Shown: positions 49,994-61,212, counted from the first letter of the stretch. The stretch is DNA of 64,000 bases from Hoeflea sp. 108 (GCF_000372965.1 NZ_KB890024.1:3474839-3538838); one strand, 5' to 3'. Notes: generated by a model not told the origin, from the letters alone. A program made the numbers and translations.

Positions 49994-50302
49994 TTATGCC
50001 GCGCCGAGTCGCACCAGCACTTCCCGCGGTATGGCGTACTCGCGGATGGCGTCGTCATGGCGGCGGTGGCCGCAAAGCTCGCGCTGGATGAAGTAGGCGT
50101 AGACGGCGTCGGACGCCGCCTTGAGCAGGATGCGGCGCGCCTCGGGATCCCCCTCATACGCCGCGAGCCTCGCGATCGCCTCCCCGACCCGCTCGCCGGC
50201 GCGGCCCAGCGCTGCCGCCTTTTCGGCCATGAACTCGTATTCGAGCACGTTGAGGACCTGCTCGGAACGGTTCGAGAAAATGCTGGGCGGGCGGACCGAC
50301 AT
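49994..50302 (-). CDS. Conserved small protein of unknown function
   Basis: A 102-residue helical protein. It reads NVLEYEFMAEKAAALGRAGERVGEAIARLAAYEG and later DAVYAYFIQRELCGHRRHDDAIREY, with an even mix of charged and hydrophobic residues and no signal or membrane segment. I recall similar stand-alone proteins in rhizobia (possibly the DUF6665 group) but cannot confirm. It lies 40 bases after the end of the ABC exporter gene on the same strand and may be its last operon member. Confidence 0.7.
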   Translation of the reverse strand: MSVRPPSIFSNRSEQVLNVLEYEFMAEKAAALGRAGERVGEAIARLAAYEGDPEARRILLKAASDAVYAYFIQRELCGHRRHDDAIREYAIPREVLVRLGAA

Positions 50303-50342
50303 GTCAGTAGCTTACTCCGCTGGGCGCCTCGGGGCCACCTGA

Positions 50343-52220
<1,878 letters not shown>

Positions 52221-52558
52221 GCGCGCCCGGGACCAAGCCAGATGGATCTGATGCCTCGAGAAGACCGAGGCGCCGACTCGCGATTGTCGGCCCAAACGGG
52301 GCGACGAGGCAACCGCCGCCTGTCAGGAGCCTGCCTGCAACCCGGGCGATTGTTGGGCGGTACGTTCACATTAACAGGAGGATGCGGGAACAGGCCGATG
52401 CGGGCATCGACCTCCTGATAGCCGCTGTCCCTGTCGAATGCCGCCGACGCCATCGCAACGCGCAGCACGGCTCCCGCCCCCCTGCCCCGAAATGCACCTC
52501 CCCGAAAACGAAAGAGGCCTCCCCAAGGGAGGCCTCGATCCAGGTCGTGCGACGTGCC
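52221..52558. other. Gene-free spacer between the two ABC exporter genes
   Basis: This 338-base gap holds the terminator of the upstream ABC gene at 52505-52536 and presumably the promoter of the ABC gene starting at 52220. The two paralogues are therefore separate transcription units. No coding sequence is supported. Confidence 0.45.
52505..52536 (-). terminator. Terminator of ABC exporter copy 2
   Basis: On the minus strand GAGGCCTCCC and GGGAGGCCTC pair perfectly around three bases and are followed by TTTCGTTTTC. It lies 23 bases past the stop at 52559. Confidence 0.88.
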
Positions 52559-54436
52559 CTACTCGGCCGCCTGGCCCTTGGCCTCGGCGTCGTTGGCGGC
52601 GTCGGTCATGTCGTCGGGCAGGAAGCCGCCGGACTGGCGCTGCCAGAGCGAGGCGTAGAGCCCACCCTTGGCGACCAGCTCGTCATGGCTGCCCTGTTCG
52701 ACGATGCGCCCCTTGTCCATGACGACCAGCCGGTCCATCGCAGCGATGGTCGACAGGCGGTGGGCGATGGCGATCACGGTCTTGCCCTCCATCAGGCGAT
52801 AGAGGTTTTCCTGGATCGCCGCCTCGACCTCGGAATCGAGCGCCGAGGTCGCCTCGTCGAGGATCAGGATCGGCGCGTCCTTGAGCATGACGCGCGCGAT
52901 CGCGATGCGCTGGCGCTGGCCACCCGACAGCTTGACGCCGCGCTCGCCGACATGGGCCTCGAAGCCCTTGCGGCCCTTGGGATCGGCGAGATTGCCGATG
53001 AAGTCGAGCGCCTCGGCGCGACGCGCAGCTTCGACCATCATCGCTTCCGATGCATCGGGGCGACCATAGAGCACGTTGTCGGCCACCGAGCGGTGGAGCA
53101 GCGACGTGTCCTGCGTGACCATGCCGATCTGGGCGCGCAGACTGTCCTGCGTCACCGCAGAAATGTCCTGCCCGTCGATCAGGATGCGGCCCTTCTCGAT
53201 GTCGTAGAAGCGCAGCAACAGGTTGACCAGCGTCGACTTGCCCGCGCCCGAGCGGCCGACGATGCCAACCTTCTCGCCCGGCTTGACGTCGAGGGTGAGG
53301 TTCTCGATCACGCCCTTCTGCTTGCCATAGTGGAAGCCGATCTGGTCGAACGAGATCGCGCCCTTGCCGACCACGATTGCCTTGGCGTCGGTCCTGTCTT
53401 CGACCACGCGCGGCATCGAGATCGAGGTGATGCCGTCCTGCACGGTGCCGATGCTCTCGAACAGGCCCGAGACCTCCCACATGATCCATTGCGACATGCC
53501 CCACAGGCGCAGCACCAGGCCGAGCACGACCGCGACCGCGCCGATGGAAACCGCACCGTTGAGCCAAAGCGTGATCGACAGGATGCCGACCGACAGCAGC
53601 AGCGTCGAGTTGAGCAGATAGAGGACGCCGTAGAGCGAGGTCACCAGCCGCATCGACCGGTAGACGGTGTTCATGAACAGCGACATGCCTTCCTTGGCAA
53701 ACGACGCCTCGCGGCGCGAATGCGAGAACAGCTTGACCGTCTGGATGTTGGTGTAGCTGTCGACGACGCGGCCGGTCATGGTCGAGCGTGCATCGGCCTG
53801 CTCCTCGGCGAGCTTGCCGAGACGCGGCACGAAATAGCGCAGCAACAAAACATAGCAGACGAGCCAGACGATCAGGGGCGCGGCAAGGCGCAGGTCGGCG
53901 GAGCCGACGATGATCAGCACGCCGATGAAATAGACGATGACGTAGTTGAGCACGTCGATCAGCTTGACCACGCATTCACGCACGGCGAGCGCGGTCTGCA
54001 TCAGCTTGGTGGCGATGCGGCCGGCGAATTCGTCCTGGTAGAAGCTCATCGACTGCTTGAGCAGGTAGCGGTGCACCTGCCAGCGGATGCGCATCGGATA
54101 ATTGCCCATCAGCGTCTGCTGGTTGACCAGCGACTGCAGCACCACCATGCCCGGCAGGACGACCATGACGATGAAGGCCATGCCGGCGAGCTTCCAGCCT
54201 TCATTCTGCAGGAAAGTCTCGCGGTTCTGGGCCGACAGCCAGTCGACGATGTTGCCGAGGAAACCGAACATCCACACTTCGGCGAGCGCGATCAGCGACG
54301 TCAGCACCGCGGCGACGATGATGTAGAGCCATGCACCTTTCGTATAGTGCAGGCAGAACGCCACAAGCGTCTTGGGCGGCTCGACCGGTTCCTCCGACGG
54401 GAACGGATTCAGTCTGTTTTCAAACCAGCGGAACAT
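52559..54436 (-). CDS. ABC exporter half-transporter (permease-ATPase fusion), copy 2
   Basis: A 625-residue paralogue of the previous ABC gene. Walker A is GRSGAGKST, the signature is LSGGQRQRIAIAR, Walker B is ILILDEATSALD. The N-terminus is MFRWFENRLNPFPSEEPVEPP and the C-terminus ends in an acidic alanine-rich tail (DAANDAEAKGQAAE) that the other copy lacks. All ATPase residues are intact in both copies, so neither shows the degenerate site of a typical heterodimer. It is the first of the two in transcription order, with its own terminator. The substrate is unknown. Confidence 0.93.
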   Translation of the reverse strand: MFRWFENRLNPFPSEEPVEPPKTLVAFCLHYTKGAWLYIIVAAVLTSLIALAEVWMFGFLGNIVDWLSAQNRETFLQNEGWKLAGMAFIVMVVLPGMVVLQSLVNQQTLMGNYPMRIRWQVHRYLLKQSMSFYQDEFAGRIATKLMQTALAVRECVVKLIDVLNYVIVYFIGVLIIVGSADLRLAAPLIVWLVCYVLLLRYFVPRLGKLAEEQADARSTMTGRVVDSYTNIQTVKLFSHSRREASFAKEGMSLFMNTVYRSMRLVTSLYGVLYLLNSTLLLSVGILSITLWLNGAVSIGAVAVVLGLVLRLWGMSQWIMWEVSGLFESIGTVQDGITSISMPRVVEDRTDAKAIVVGKGAISFDQIGFHYGKQKGVIENLTLDVKPGEKVGIVGRSGAGKSTLVNLLLRFYDIEKGRILIDGQDISAVTQDSLRAQIGMVTQDTSLLHRSVADNVLYGRPDASEAMMVEAARRAEALDFIGNLADPKGRKGFEAHVGERGVKLSGGQRQRIAIARVMLKDAPILILDEATSALDSEVEAAIQENLYRLMEGKTVIAIAHRLSTIAAMDRLVVMDKGRIVEQGSHDELVAKGGLYASLWQRQSGGFLPDDMTDAANDAEAKGQAAE

Positions 54437-54589
54437 CTCAGTCTCTCAGTTCGGTATGCGGCACGCGGCGAATTCCGCGTGGGACGTATGTTGGTGGGCA
54501 TTGGCACGGCCATGGCTGGCCGGATCCTTGTCGTAAACTGCTGCGGGGGCCTTCCGAATGTAGGGGACTGCTGAGGATTCGGCGAATCC

Positions 54590-54907
54590 TCAGCGTCTGC
54601 CTCCTGACATGGTTCCGGCAGCAGGCTTGGCCTGCTCCGACCGGCCGGCAAGCCGACCGATCAGGGCAACCAGGCGGCCGATCAGCGGCCGGTGGTTCGG
54701 ATCGACGACGACATTGGTCAGGTCGACGTCGGGCAGCATGCCGCGGTGCGGACGCTGCCGCGCGACCGGGTCCGCCTTGGGCTGATGCGCGCCGAGCGCC
54801 AGCATCATGGCGTGGTGCCTGGCGTCGGCTATGTCGTTGCGGTGAGCAAAAAATACGGAGTCGTGTTCGTTGCGGGCATCGTGCCCGCCGGGGATGTTGA
54901 CAAACAT
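54590..54907 (-). CDS. Small hypothetical protein
   Basis: A 105-residue soluble protein beginning MFVNIPGGHDARNEHDSVFF, with ARHHAMMLALGAHQPKADPVARQ and a basic C-terminus. An AAGGACA site eight bases before the ATG favours a true gene. There is no signal peptide, membrane helix or motif that I recognise. It is on the minus strand, 153 bases upstream of the ABC exporter start. An overlapping plus-strand frame is less likely because it lacks a ribosome site. Confidence 0.5.
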   Translation of the reverse strand: MFVNIPGGHDARNEHDSVFFAHRNDIADARHHAMMLALGAHQPKADPVARQRPHRGMLPDVDLTNVVVDPNHRPLIGRLVALIGRLAGRSEQAKPAAGTMSGGRR

Positions 54908-55188
54908 CGGAATTGTCCTTCGAAAAACCGTGGGTAGGCTTCGGCGGACCGCGATACGAATAGGCCTGAAGATGTCAGGGAGATCGTCGAACCGGTACCG
55001 CCGTCAGGCAGTTCGTCGCCCACAGGTGGGGCGGTGAATGTCAAGCAGCATCATGTACCCCTCCATCGGTTCGAGTTGACAATGACGGCCGTATACTCCC
55101 CTTCGCGGCAGAACGCCACAGCATCATCTGCACTTTTTGCTTTGGCACGACTTGCTGTTGCCTTGCAGCCACAGATTAGGACATCGAC

Positions 55189-55665
55189 ATGGACCATCGC
55201 CTGCGCATCGCCCTCTACCAGCCAGATATCGCCGGCAACACCGGCACGATCCTGCGCATGGCTGCCTGTCTCGGCGTCGCCGTCGACCTGATCGAGCCGG
55301 CCGGCTTCGACATTTCCGACCGGGCGCTCAAACGCGCCGGCATGGACTATCTCGAAATGGCGACCCTGACCCGGCATATCGACTTCGATCGTTTCGAGGA
55401 CTGGCGGCACAGCGAAGCGCGACGGCTGGTGCTTCTGTCGACGAAAGCCGCCCTGCCCTACACGGATTTCCGCTTCGAACCAGGCGACATCGTCATGGTC
55501 GGCCGCGAATCGGCCGGCGTGCCCGACCACGTCCACGATCTCGCCTTCGAGCGGCTGATCATCCCGATGCCCGGCGGCGGCCGCAGCCTCAACGTCGCTC
55601 TGAGTGCGGCGATGGTCACCGGCGAGGCGCTGCGCCAGCTCGGCCAGGCGCCTGAGGCTGGTTAG
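55189..55665 (+). CDS. trmL: tRNA (cytidine(34)-2'-O)-methyltransferase
   Basis: A 158-residue SPOUT enzyme that methylates the ribose of the wobble base in tRNA-Leu. It starts MDHRLRIALYQPDIAGNTGTILRMAACLG. The knot region has MVGRESAGVPDHVHD and IIPMPGGGRSLNVALSAAMVTGEALRQ, which binds SAM. The length is standard. It lies upstream of soxR on the same strand with a 103-base gap. Confidence 0.96.
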   Translation: MDHRLRIALYQPDIAGNTGTILRMAACLGVAVDLIEPAGFDISDRALKRAGMDYLEMATLTRHIDFDRFEDWRHSEARRLVLLSTKAALPYTDFRFEPGDIVMVGRESAGVPDHVHDLAFERLIIPMPGGGRSLNVALSAAMVTGEALRQLGQAPEAG

Positions 55666-55734
55666 GTCGATCCGGCGTCCATCGAACATGGCCTGAATTC
55701 CTTGCGTTGCAATGTCACGGACAAGCTCGTACAA

Positions 55735-55752
55735 CCTCAACTAATATTGAGG
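55735..55752 (+). promoter_or_regulatory. SoxR box upstream of soxR
   Basis: CCTCAACTAATATTGAGG is an 18-base perfect dyad in its outer six bases on each side and matches the known SoxR site form CCTCAA-N6-TTGAGG. It ends 16 bases before the soxR ATG. A -35-like TTGACC on the minus strand overlaps its right edge, so the promoter direction is not settled. Confidence 0.8.
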
Positions 55753-55768
55753 TCAAGCGGGAATTTTC

Positions 55769-56209
55769 ATGGCTCAGGAACTCACCGTCGGCGAGGTGGC
55801 GCGGCGCAGCGGCGTGGCTGTTTCGGCGCTGCATTTCTATGAGACGCGCGGGCTGATCCAGAGCCACCGGACAGCCGGCAACCAGCGGCGCTATGGGCGC
55901 GACGTGCTGCGCCGGGTGGCCGTGATCAGGATCGCGCAAGATGTCGGCATTTCGCTTGCCGACATTGCCGCGGCCCTCGCCACCCTGCCCGACGGGCGCA
56001 CGCCCAACCGGGAGGATTGGAGTCTGCTTTCAACAGCTTGGCGCCACGACCTCGACCACCGCATCGAACAGCTGAAGAAGCTGCGCGACGGGCTGACCGA
56101 CTGCATCGGCTGCGGCTGCATGTCGATCGACAAATGCCCGCTGCGCAACCGCGAAGACAGGCTGGCGCGCCAGGGCCCGGGGCCGCAGAGGTTGCTGGTG
56201 AAGGATTAG
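55769..56209 (+). CDS. soxR: Redox-sensitive transcriptional activator SoxR
   Basis: A 146-residue MerR-family dimeric regulator. The winged helix covers residues 5-70 (LTVGEVARRSGVAVSALHFYETRGLI), a dimer coiled coil follows, and the 2Fe-2S site is Cys112, Cys115, Cys117 and Cys123 in the pattern CIGCGCMSIDKC. Oxidation of the cluster by redox-cycling compounds activates transcription. No soxS is nearby, as expected outside enterobacteria. A SoxR box lies just upstream, indicating self-control or a missing divergent target. Confidence 0.96.
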   Translation: MAQELTVGEVARRSGVAVSALHFYETRGLIQSHRTAGNQRRYGRDVLRRVAVIRIAQDVGISLADIAAALATLPDGRTPNREDWSLLSTAWRHDLDHRIEQLKKLRDGLTDCIGCGCMSIDKCPLRNREDRLARQGPGPQRLLVKD

Positions 56210-56496
56210 TCCCTCCCTGACCGCGGAGCAGGAACTGCCCGCCGGCGGTCACCACGACCCGGCTGCTTGCAATCGCGTCCGCCGTCGCCGGGACGCTCGC
56301 CAACCTCGCTGGCCTCACCAGGCCGGTGGTGCCGAAGGGGCGGCTAATGCGGCTCTTTTGCGGCTTCGCCATCGCGCCGCCGTCCGGCATCCACATCGCC
56401 AGTCGAATCGGCAAGAGCGGAAACTGGTGAGACAGCGGAGCGGCTTCGGCGCCCTTGCTTTTGCGCTCACGGCAGGACGGCAATGCAGGATTGGCC

Positions 56497-56754
56497 CTAA
56501 TCCGATGTCGGCAGGCGGCGGATGGTGAACTCGATGACGTCGCCGGGACGCTCGAACCAGCTTTCGATTTCGGTCCAGTAGGCCTGCTTCGGCCAGCGCG
56601 CGAACCATTCCTGCGCCTTGGCCCTGGCATCGTTGCGCGGCAGCACGAAGGTCTCGCGCAGGAACCCGTCGCGCGGCTTGTCGGCGCGTTCGGCCCGGCT
56701 TCGATGCAGCCGCTTCCTGAGATCATCCAGCGGCGGTCTGGTCGGGGTGCCCAT
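56497..56754 (-). CDS. Small conserved protein of unknown function
   Basis: An 85-residue charged soluble protein. It begins MGTPTRPPLDDLRKRLHRSRAER and contains FVLPRNDARAKAQEWFARWPKQAYWTEIESWF, ending IEFTIRRLPTSD. A GGAG site eight bases upstream supports the ATG. Acidic and aromatic residues alternate in the C-terminal half. It is divergent from hemF, with about 80 bases between the starts. Function unknown. The 287 bases between soxR and this gene hold no gene I can support. Confidence 0.75.
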   Translation of the reverse strand: MGTPTRPPLDDLRKRLHRSRAERADKPRDGFLRETFVLPRNDARAKAQEWFARWPKQAYWTEIESWFERPGDVIEFTIRRLPTSD

Positions 56755-56832
56755 CAAAGAACTCCTTGACCCTGTCGTCAGGGAGATTAGGGATCGCGCG
56801 GAAAATTACGAGTCATTTGTGCGGAGCCTAAA

Positions 56833-57747
56833 TTGCAGCGTCCCGAAATTCCGGCCGGACTGCCGGCCGACATCGAAGACAGGAAGGCGCGCGCCCGCGC
56901 ATGGTTCGAGGAACTGCGCGACCGCATCTGCCAGACCTTCGAGGCGCTGGAGGACGAGGTCCAGGGTCCCTTGGCAAGCTGGGCGCCGGGCCGCTTCGAA
57001 CGCACGCCGTGGCAGCGCGACGAGGGCAAGGGCGGCGGCGGCATCATGTCGATGATGCATGGCCGCGTCTTCGAGAAGGTCGGCGTACACACCTCGACCG
57101 TGCATGGCGAGTTCTCGCCCGAATTCCGCAAGCAGATGCCGGGCGCAGAGGAAGACCCACGCTTCTGGGCTTCGGGCATCTCGCTGATCGCCCATCCGCA
57201 AAACCCGAACGTGCCGGCCGTGCACATGAACACGCGCATGGTGGCGACGTCGCGCTGGTGGTTCGGCGGCGGCGCCGACCTGACGCCGGTGCTCGACCGC
57301 CGCCGCAGCCAGGAAGACGCCGATACAGTCGCCTTCCACAAGGCGATGCAGTTTGCCTGCGCCAAGCATCCCGGCGTGGCCGACTATGGCAAATACAAGG
57401 ACTGGTGCGACGAATATTTCTTCCTGCCGCACCGCAACGAGCCGCGCGGCACCGGCGGCATCTTCTTCGACTGGCAGCATTCTCAGGAAGAAAAGGGCGG
57501 CTGGGACGCCGACTTCCGTTTCGTGCAGGATGTCGGCCGCGCCTTCCTCGTCGCCTACCAGCATCTCGTCCGCCACAACTTCAACACCAACTGGACCGAT
57601 GGTGATCGCGACGAACAGCTGGTGCGCCGCGGCCGCTATGTCGAATTCAACCTGCTCTACGATCGCGGCACGATCTTCGGCCTGAAGACCGGCGGCAATA
57701 TCGCGTCGATCCTGTCGAGCATGCCGCCCGAAGTTCGGTGGCCGTAA
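56833..57747 (+). CDS. hemF: Oxygen-dependent coproporphyrinogen III oxidase
   Basis: A 304-residue enzyme of haem synthesis that turns coproporphyrinogen III into protoporphyrinogen IX using O2. The signature ISLIAHPQNPNVPAVHMNTR is present, along with the preceding HGEFSPEFRKQMPG, WWFGGGADLTP and the C-terminal FNLLYDRGTIFGLKTGGN. The start appears to be TTG with GGAG eight bases upstream, since no in-frame ATG or GTG precedes the conserved start RPEIPAGLP. Haem made here feeds the c- and b-type cytochromes of the bc1 operon in the window. Confidence 0.95.
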   Translation: MQRPEIPAGLPADIEDRKARARAWFEELRDRICQTFEALEDEVQGPLASWAPGRFERTPWQRDEGKGGGGIMSMMHGRVFEKVGVHTSTVHGEFSPEFRKQMPGAEEDPRFWASGISLIAHPQNPNVPAVHMNTRMVATSRWWFGGGADLTPVLDRRRSQEDADTVAFHKAMQFACAKHPGVADYGKYKDWCDEYFFLPHRNEPRGTGGIFFDWQHSQEEKGGWDADFRFVQDVGRAFLVAYQHLVRHNFNTNWTDGDRDEQLVRRGRYVEFNLLYDRGTIFGLKTGGNIASILSSMPPEVRWP

Positions 57748-57886
57748 GCGAAGCTGTGCCTCTGCACTCATATGCTGTTGCAGAGCTGCAACTATGGATT
57801 GAGATCAGTTCTTGCTCGCGGACAACCGCTTGTCCCTCATCTGCGCCACATCTAGAGTTGGAATCGCTAATGTAGGCGAGGAACAC

Positions 57887-58573
57887 ATGCGCAAGATGCT
57901 TTTGGCGGCGGCTCTCGTTGCCGCCTTTGGTGGGCAGGCCTTTGCTGCGGACTCCGTTGGTCAATCAGCCACCGATGCAGGACGGTGGAATGGCGCATAT
58001 GTGGGCGCCCAGGTTGGATATGGCTGGGGCAATGCATCCTACAACTACAATCTTGCTGAGAGCACGACGAAATTTGACAGCGATGGCTTCATCGGCGGCT
58101 TGACCGCCGGCTACAACTGGCAGCGCAATCGGATTGTGCTGGGTGTCGAAGGCGATCTGAGCATCGCAAACGTCGATGGCGGCATTTTCACCGACACGAC
58201 CCCATGCCTGACCTTCGGTCAAGCATGCTCAAGCGAACTCAACTGGTATGGAACTGCGCGCGTACGTGCCGGTTACGAATTCGGCAACCTGCTTCCTTAT
58301 GTAACCGGCGGCTTGGCAATTGGCGGCATCAAAGGTACGGCCGATTTCGGAGCGTGCGATTCCATGTCGTCTTGTGGCTACGACAGGACCAAGGCGGGTT
58401 GGGCTCTCGGCGGCGGTGTCGAGTGGGCAATGAACGACAAGCTGTCGTTCAAGGCCGAATATCTGCGGATAGACCTGGGAAATCCGGGAATCGTGCCGAA
58501 CGACGCCGGCCAATTCGATGGGTCGAAGCTGACGTTCGACACGGTGCGGATGGGCGTCAACTACCACTTCTAG
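57887..58573 (+). CDS. Outer-membrane beta-barrel porin, Omp25/Omp31-type
   Basis: A 228-residue outer-membrane protein. The signal peptide MRKMLLAAALVAAFGGQAFA is cleaved before ADSVG. The barrel starts WNGAYVGAQVGYGWGNASY and has alternating aromatic strands (GFIGGLTAGYNWQRNRIVLGVEGDL, WYGTARVRAGYEFGNLLPYVTGGLA), ending with the classic terminal phenylalanine (GVNYHF). This matches the eight-stranded OMP_b-brl family common in Brucella and rhizobia. GAGGAA precedes the ATG. GC content is slightly lower than in nearby genes, as often for surface proteins. Function: structural or immune-exposed barrel. Confidence 0.92.
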   Translation: MRKMLLAAALVAAFGGQAFAADSVGQSATDAGRWNGAYVGAQVGYGWGNASYNYNLAESTTKFDSDGFIGGLTAGYNWQRNRIVLGVEGDLSIANVDGGIFTDTTPCLTFGQACSSELNWYGTARVRAGYEFGNLLPYVTGGLAIGGIKGTADFGACDSMSSCGYDRTKAGWALGGGVEWAMNDKLSFKAEYLRIDLGNPGIVPNDAGQFDGSKLTFDTVRMGVNYHF

Positions 58574-58767
58574 ACCGCTCGGGCTGCGGAGCTCAGACCG
58601 TCACGCCCAGATGCGCACGCCGCCGTCCGATGCGGGCGGCATGTATCGGCCGCATGGCTGATCTGCCCACTCGTCGCATTGACGCGCGGGCAGCAAGCCT
58701 TTAGAGAGCGCGTTTTCCTTGGCCCTCGTCCCGATGTGACGGGCCTTGCTCTCATTGGAAGACTTTC

Positions 58768-60588
58768 GTGACGATTTTCGACAACATGGTTCCGGCACTG
58801 GCCGGGGCGCTCGCCGCGCGTGGCTACGAAACGCTGACCCCGGTGCAAACCTCGGTGCTGGCTCCCGAGGCCGAAGGCGTCGACCTTCTGGTTTCGGCGC
58901 AGACCGGCTCGGGCAAGACGGTGGCCTTCGGCATCGCCATTGCGCGGACGCTTCTCGACGGCCGCGAGCGCTTCGCGCCCGGAGCCGCGCCAAGTGCCGT
59001 GATCATCGCGCCGACGCGCGAACTGGCTATCCAGGTGCGCCGCGAATTCGAATGGCTCTATGCCGGCACCGGTGCCCGCATCGCCTCCTGTGTCGGCGGC
59101 ATGGACATGCGCAAGGAACGCCGCTCCCTCGATGAGGGTGCCGACATCGTCGTCGGCACGCCGGGCCGCCTGCGCGACCACATCACCCGCGGCTCGCTCG
59201 ACATCTCCGGCCTGCGCGCCGTGGTGCTCGACGAGGCCGACGAGATGCTCGACCTCGGCTTCCGCGAGGATCTCGAGTTCATCCTGGCCGCAGCGCCGCA
59301 GGAACGCCGCACGCTGCTGTTCTCGGCCACCGTGCCGCCGCAGATCGCCCAGATGGCCAAGCGCTTCCAGCGCAACGCCCTGCGCATCACGGCCGCCGGC
59401 GAAAGCCGCCAGCATGACGACATCGAGTACCGCATGGTTCTCGTCGCGCCGCCGGAGCGCGAAAACGCCATCATCAACACGCTGCTGTATTTCGACGCCC
59501 AGAGCACGATGGTGTTCTGCGCAACGCGCGAAGCGGTGAAGCATTTCTCGGCGCGTCTCGCCAATCGCGGCTTTGCGGTCGTGGCCCTGTCGGGCGAGCT
59601 GAGCCAGGCCGAGCGCAACAATGCGCTGCAGGCGATGCGTGACGGCCGCGCCCGCGTCTGCGTGGCGACCGACGTCGCCGCCCGCGGCATCGACCTGCCC
59701 AATCTCGACCTCGTGATCCACGCCGACCTGCCGACCAATCCCGACACGCTGCTGCACCGCTCGGGCCGCACCGGGCGTGCCGGCCGCAAGGGCGTGTGCG
59801 TGCTGGTCGTGCCGTTCCACCGTCGCGGCAGCGCTGCCCGCCTGCTCAAGCTGGCGAAACTCGAGGCAACCACGCAGGCAGCCCCCGGCCCCGCCGAGAT
59901 CGACGCCCGCAACCGCGAGCGCATGCTGGCCGAACTTGCCAATGCCGAAGCTCCGGCCGAGGACGAGGCGGCACAGGTCGCCGAGATCCTCGCCGCCCAC
60001 TCGCCCGAGGCGATCGCGCTGGCCTGGCTGCGCCAGCAGATGGCGTCGCGCCCGGCAGCCGAAGAGCTGTCGGACCGCCCCATCCCGACATTCGACGCTG
60101 CCAAGGCCGAACGTCCCGACAACCGCTTCACCGACGGCGTGTGGTTCTCCGTCTCGGTCGGCCGCAAGCAGCGTGCCGAACCGCGCTGGCTGCTGCCGCT
60201 GCTGTGCAAGGCGGGCCACGTCACCAAGAACGAGATCGGTTCGATCCGCATCTTCGACACCGAGACGCAATTCGAAGTGGTGGCCAGCCGCGCCGACAAC
60301 TACGCACGAACGGTCGAGCAGAACGGATCGGGCGAAAAAGGCGTCGACATCAGGCGGCTTGAAGGCGCGCCCGGCGCTGGCAACACCAGCCCCAAGCCGA
60401 AGAAGCAGCACCGCAAGGGCCAGTACGATCCTTCGGACAAGCCGCCCTTCAAGAAAAAGGCCTTCGAGAAGAAGCCCTACGACAAGCCCAAGGGCGACAA
60501 GCCGGGCTTCGACAAGCCCTGGGGCGGCAAGCCCAAGGGAGACGGCGCGGCCAAGAAGTTCAAGCCGAAAAAGAAGTTCGGCGAATAA
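58768..60588 (+). CDS. DEAD-box RNA helicase with DbpA-like RNA-binding domain
   Basis: A 606-residue ATP-dependent RNA helicase. Walker A is AQTGSGKT (44-51), DEAD is at 155-158 in VVLDEADEMLD, the SAT motif is LLFSATVPP, and motif VI is HRSGRTGRAG. Residues about 450-520 form a DbpA-type RNA-binding domain (GVWFSVSVGRKQRAEPRWLLPLL). A Lys/Gly/Pro-rich repetitive tail follows from about 540 (KKKAFEKKPYDKPKG, GDKPGFDKPWGGKP). The start is GTG after GGAAG. Ribosome assembly or cold adaptation is likely, by family. Confidence 0.95.
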   Translation: MTIFDNMVPALAGALAARGYETLTPVQTSVLAPEAEGVDLLVSAQTGSGKTVAFGIAIARTLLDGRERFAPGAAPSAVIIAPTRELAIQVRREFEWLYAGTGARIASCVGGMDMRKERRSLDEGADIVVGTPGRLRDHITRGSLDISGLRAVVLDEADEMLDLGFREDLEFILAAAPQERRTLLFSATVPPQIAQMAKRFQRNALRITAAGESRQHDDIEYRMVLVAPPERENAIINTLLYFDAQSTMVFCATREAVKHFSARLANRGFAVVALSGELSQAERNNALQAMRDGRARVCVATDVAARGIDLPNLDLVIHADLPTNPDTLLHRSGRTGRAGRKGVCVLVVPFHRRGSAARLLKLAKLEATTQAAPGPAEIDARNRERMLAELANAEAPAEDEAAQVAEILAAHSPEAIALAWLRQQMASRPAAEELSDRPIPTFDAAKAERPDNRFTDGVWFSVSVGRKQRAEPRWLLPLLCKAGHVTKNEIGSIRIFDTETQFEVVASRADNYARTVEQNGSGEKGVDIRRLEGAPGAGNTSPKPKKQHRKGQYDPSDKPPFKKKAFEKKPYDKPKGDKPGFDKPWGGKPKGDGAAKKFKPKKKFGE

Positions 60589-60867
60589 TCCCGCGCGGGC
60601 CCGGAATACATTTTCGTAAGGTCCGGGCCTTGCACGATCGCGCCACAAAGCGCCTGATCGTGGCGATGAATGTGGCGTCCGCTGCGATCAACAATATGTT
60701 TTTCGTCTAATGTGCGGGCGCAACGGCCTGTCTATTTCTATCGTCGGGGCCGAGGAAACGCCGGCGGTTTGCCCGAGGCGAGCCGCGACCCGACGCGCCC
60801 GGACGGCCCTTTTGCCAGGAAGCGGGATCGCCATGCTGGCGCGCCCGCCCTCGTCGGAGAGCACGCC

Positions 60868-61128
60868 ATGCGCAAGCTTATCATCCCGGCAGCCGCTGCT
60901 GCGGTCCTCGCCACGTCAGCACTTGCCCTCGCCGCCGCCCAGCACACAGACGGCACCATCAAGACCTTCGATTCCAAGGCGATGAGCCTCATCCTCGATG
61001 ACGGCACGACCTTCATGCTGCCGAAGAAATTCAAGGATCCGGGCCTGAAGGCGGGTGAAAAGGTTTCGGTCATGTGGGACATGAGCGGCAAGAACAAGGT
61101 CGCCGAAACCGTCAAGATCATGCACTGA
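60868..61128 (+). CDS. DUF1344 domain-containing secreted protein
   Basis: An 86-residue protein. The signal peptide is MRKLIIPAAAAAVLATSALALA. The mature part TDGTIKTFDSKAMSLILDDGTTF and VMWDMSGKNKVAETVKIM matches DUF1344, a small OB-like beta domain of rhizobial periplasmic proteins. Its role is unknown. The reading frame upstream to 60670 looks non-coding, so the ATG at the signal peptide is preferred. A terminator follows. Confidence 0.9.
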   Translation: MRKLIIPAAAAAVLATSALALAAAQHTDGTIKTFDSKAMSLILDDGTTFMLPKKFKDPGLKAGEKVSVMWDMSGKNKVAETVKIMH

Positions 61129-61148
61129 CGGCTCTGCCGGCATGCAAC

Positions 61149-61176
61149 CGGGCGGAGCGGTGCTCCGCCCGTTTCT
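61149..61176 (+). terminator. Terminator of the DUF1344 gene
   Basis: CGGGCGGAGC pairs perfectly with GCTCCGCCCG around GGT and is followed by TTTCT. The T run is short. Confidence 0.65.
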
Positions 61177-61212
61177 GCGATCAGAGTTCCCGCATGTCGG
61201 GTTTGCGCCCGC

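Noticed and set aside
55926..56726. A long minus-strand frame across soxR and the following gap
   Set aside because: Mostly antisense to soxR; the part in the gap (56210-56496) has no clear ribosome site or known motif.
58570..60648. A 692-codon minus-strand frame opposite the helicase
   Set aside because: Antisense of an intact DEAD-box helicase, with no recognisable domain.
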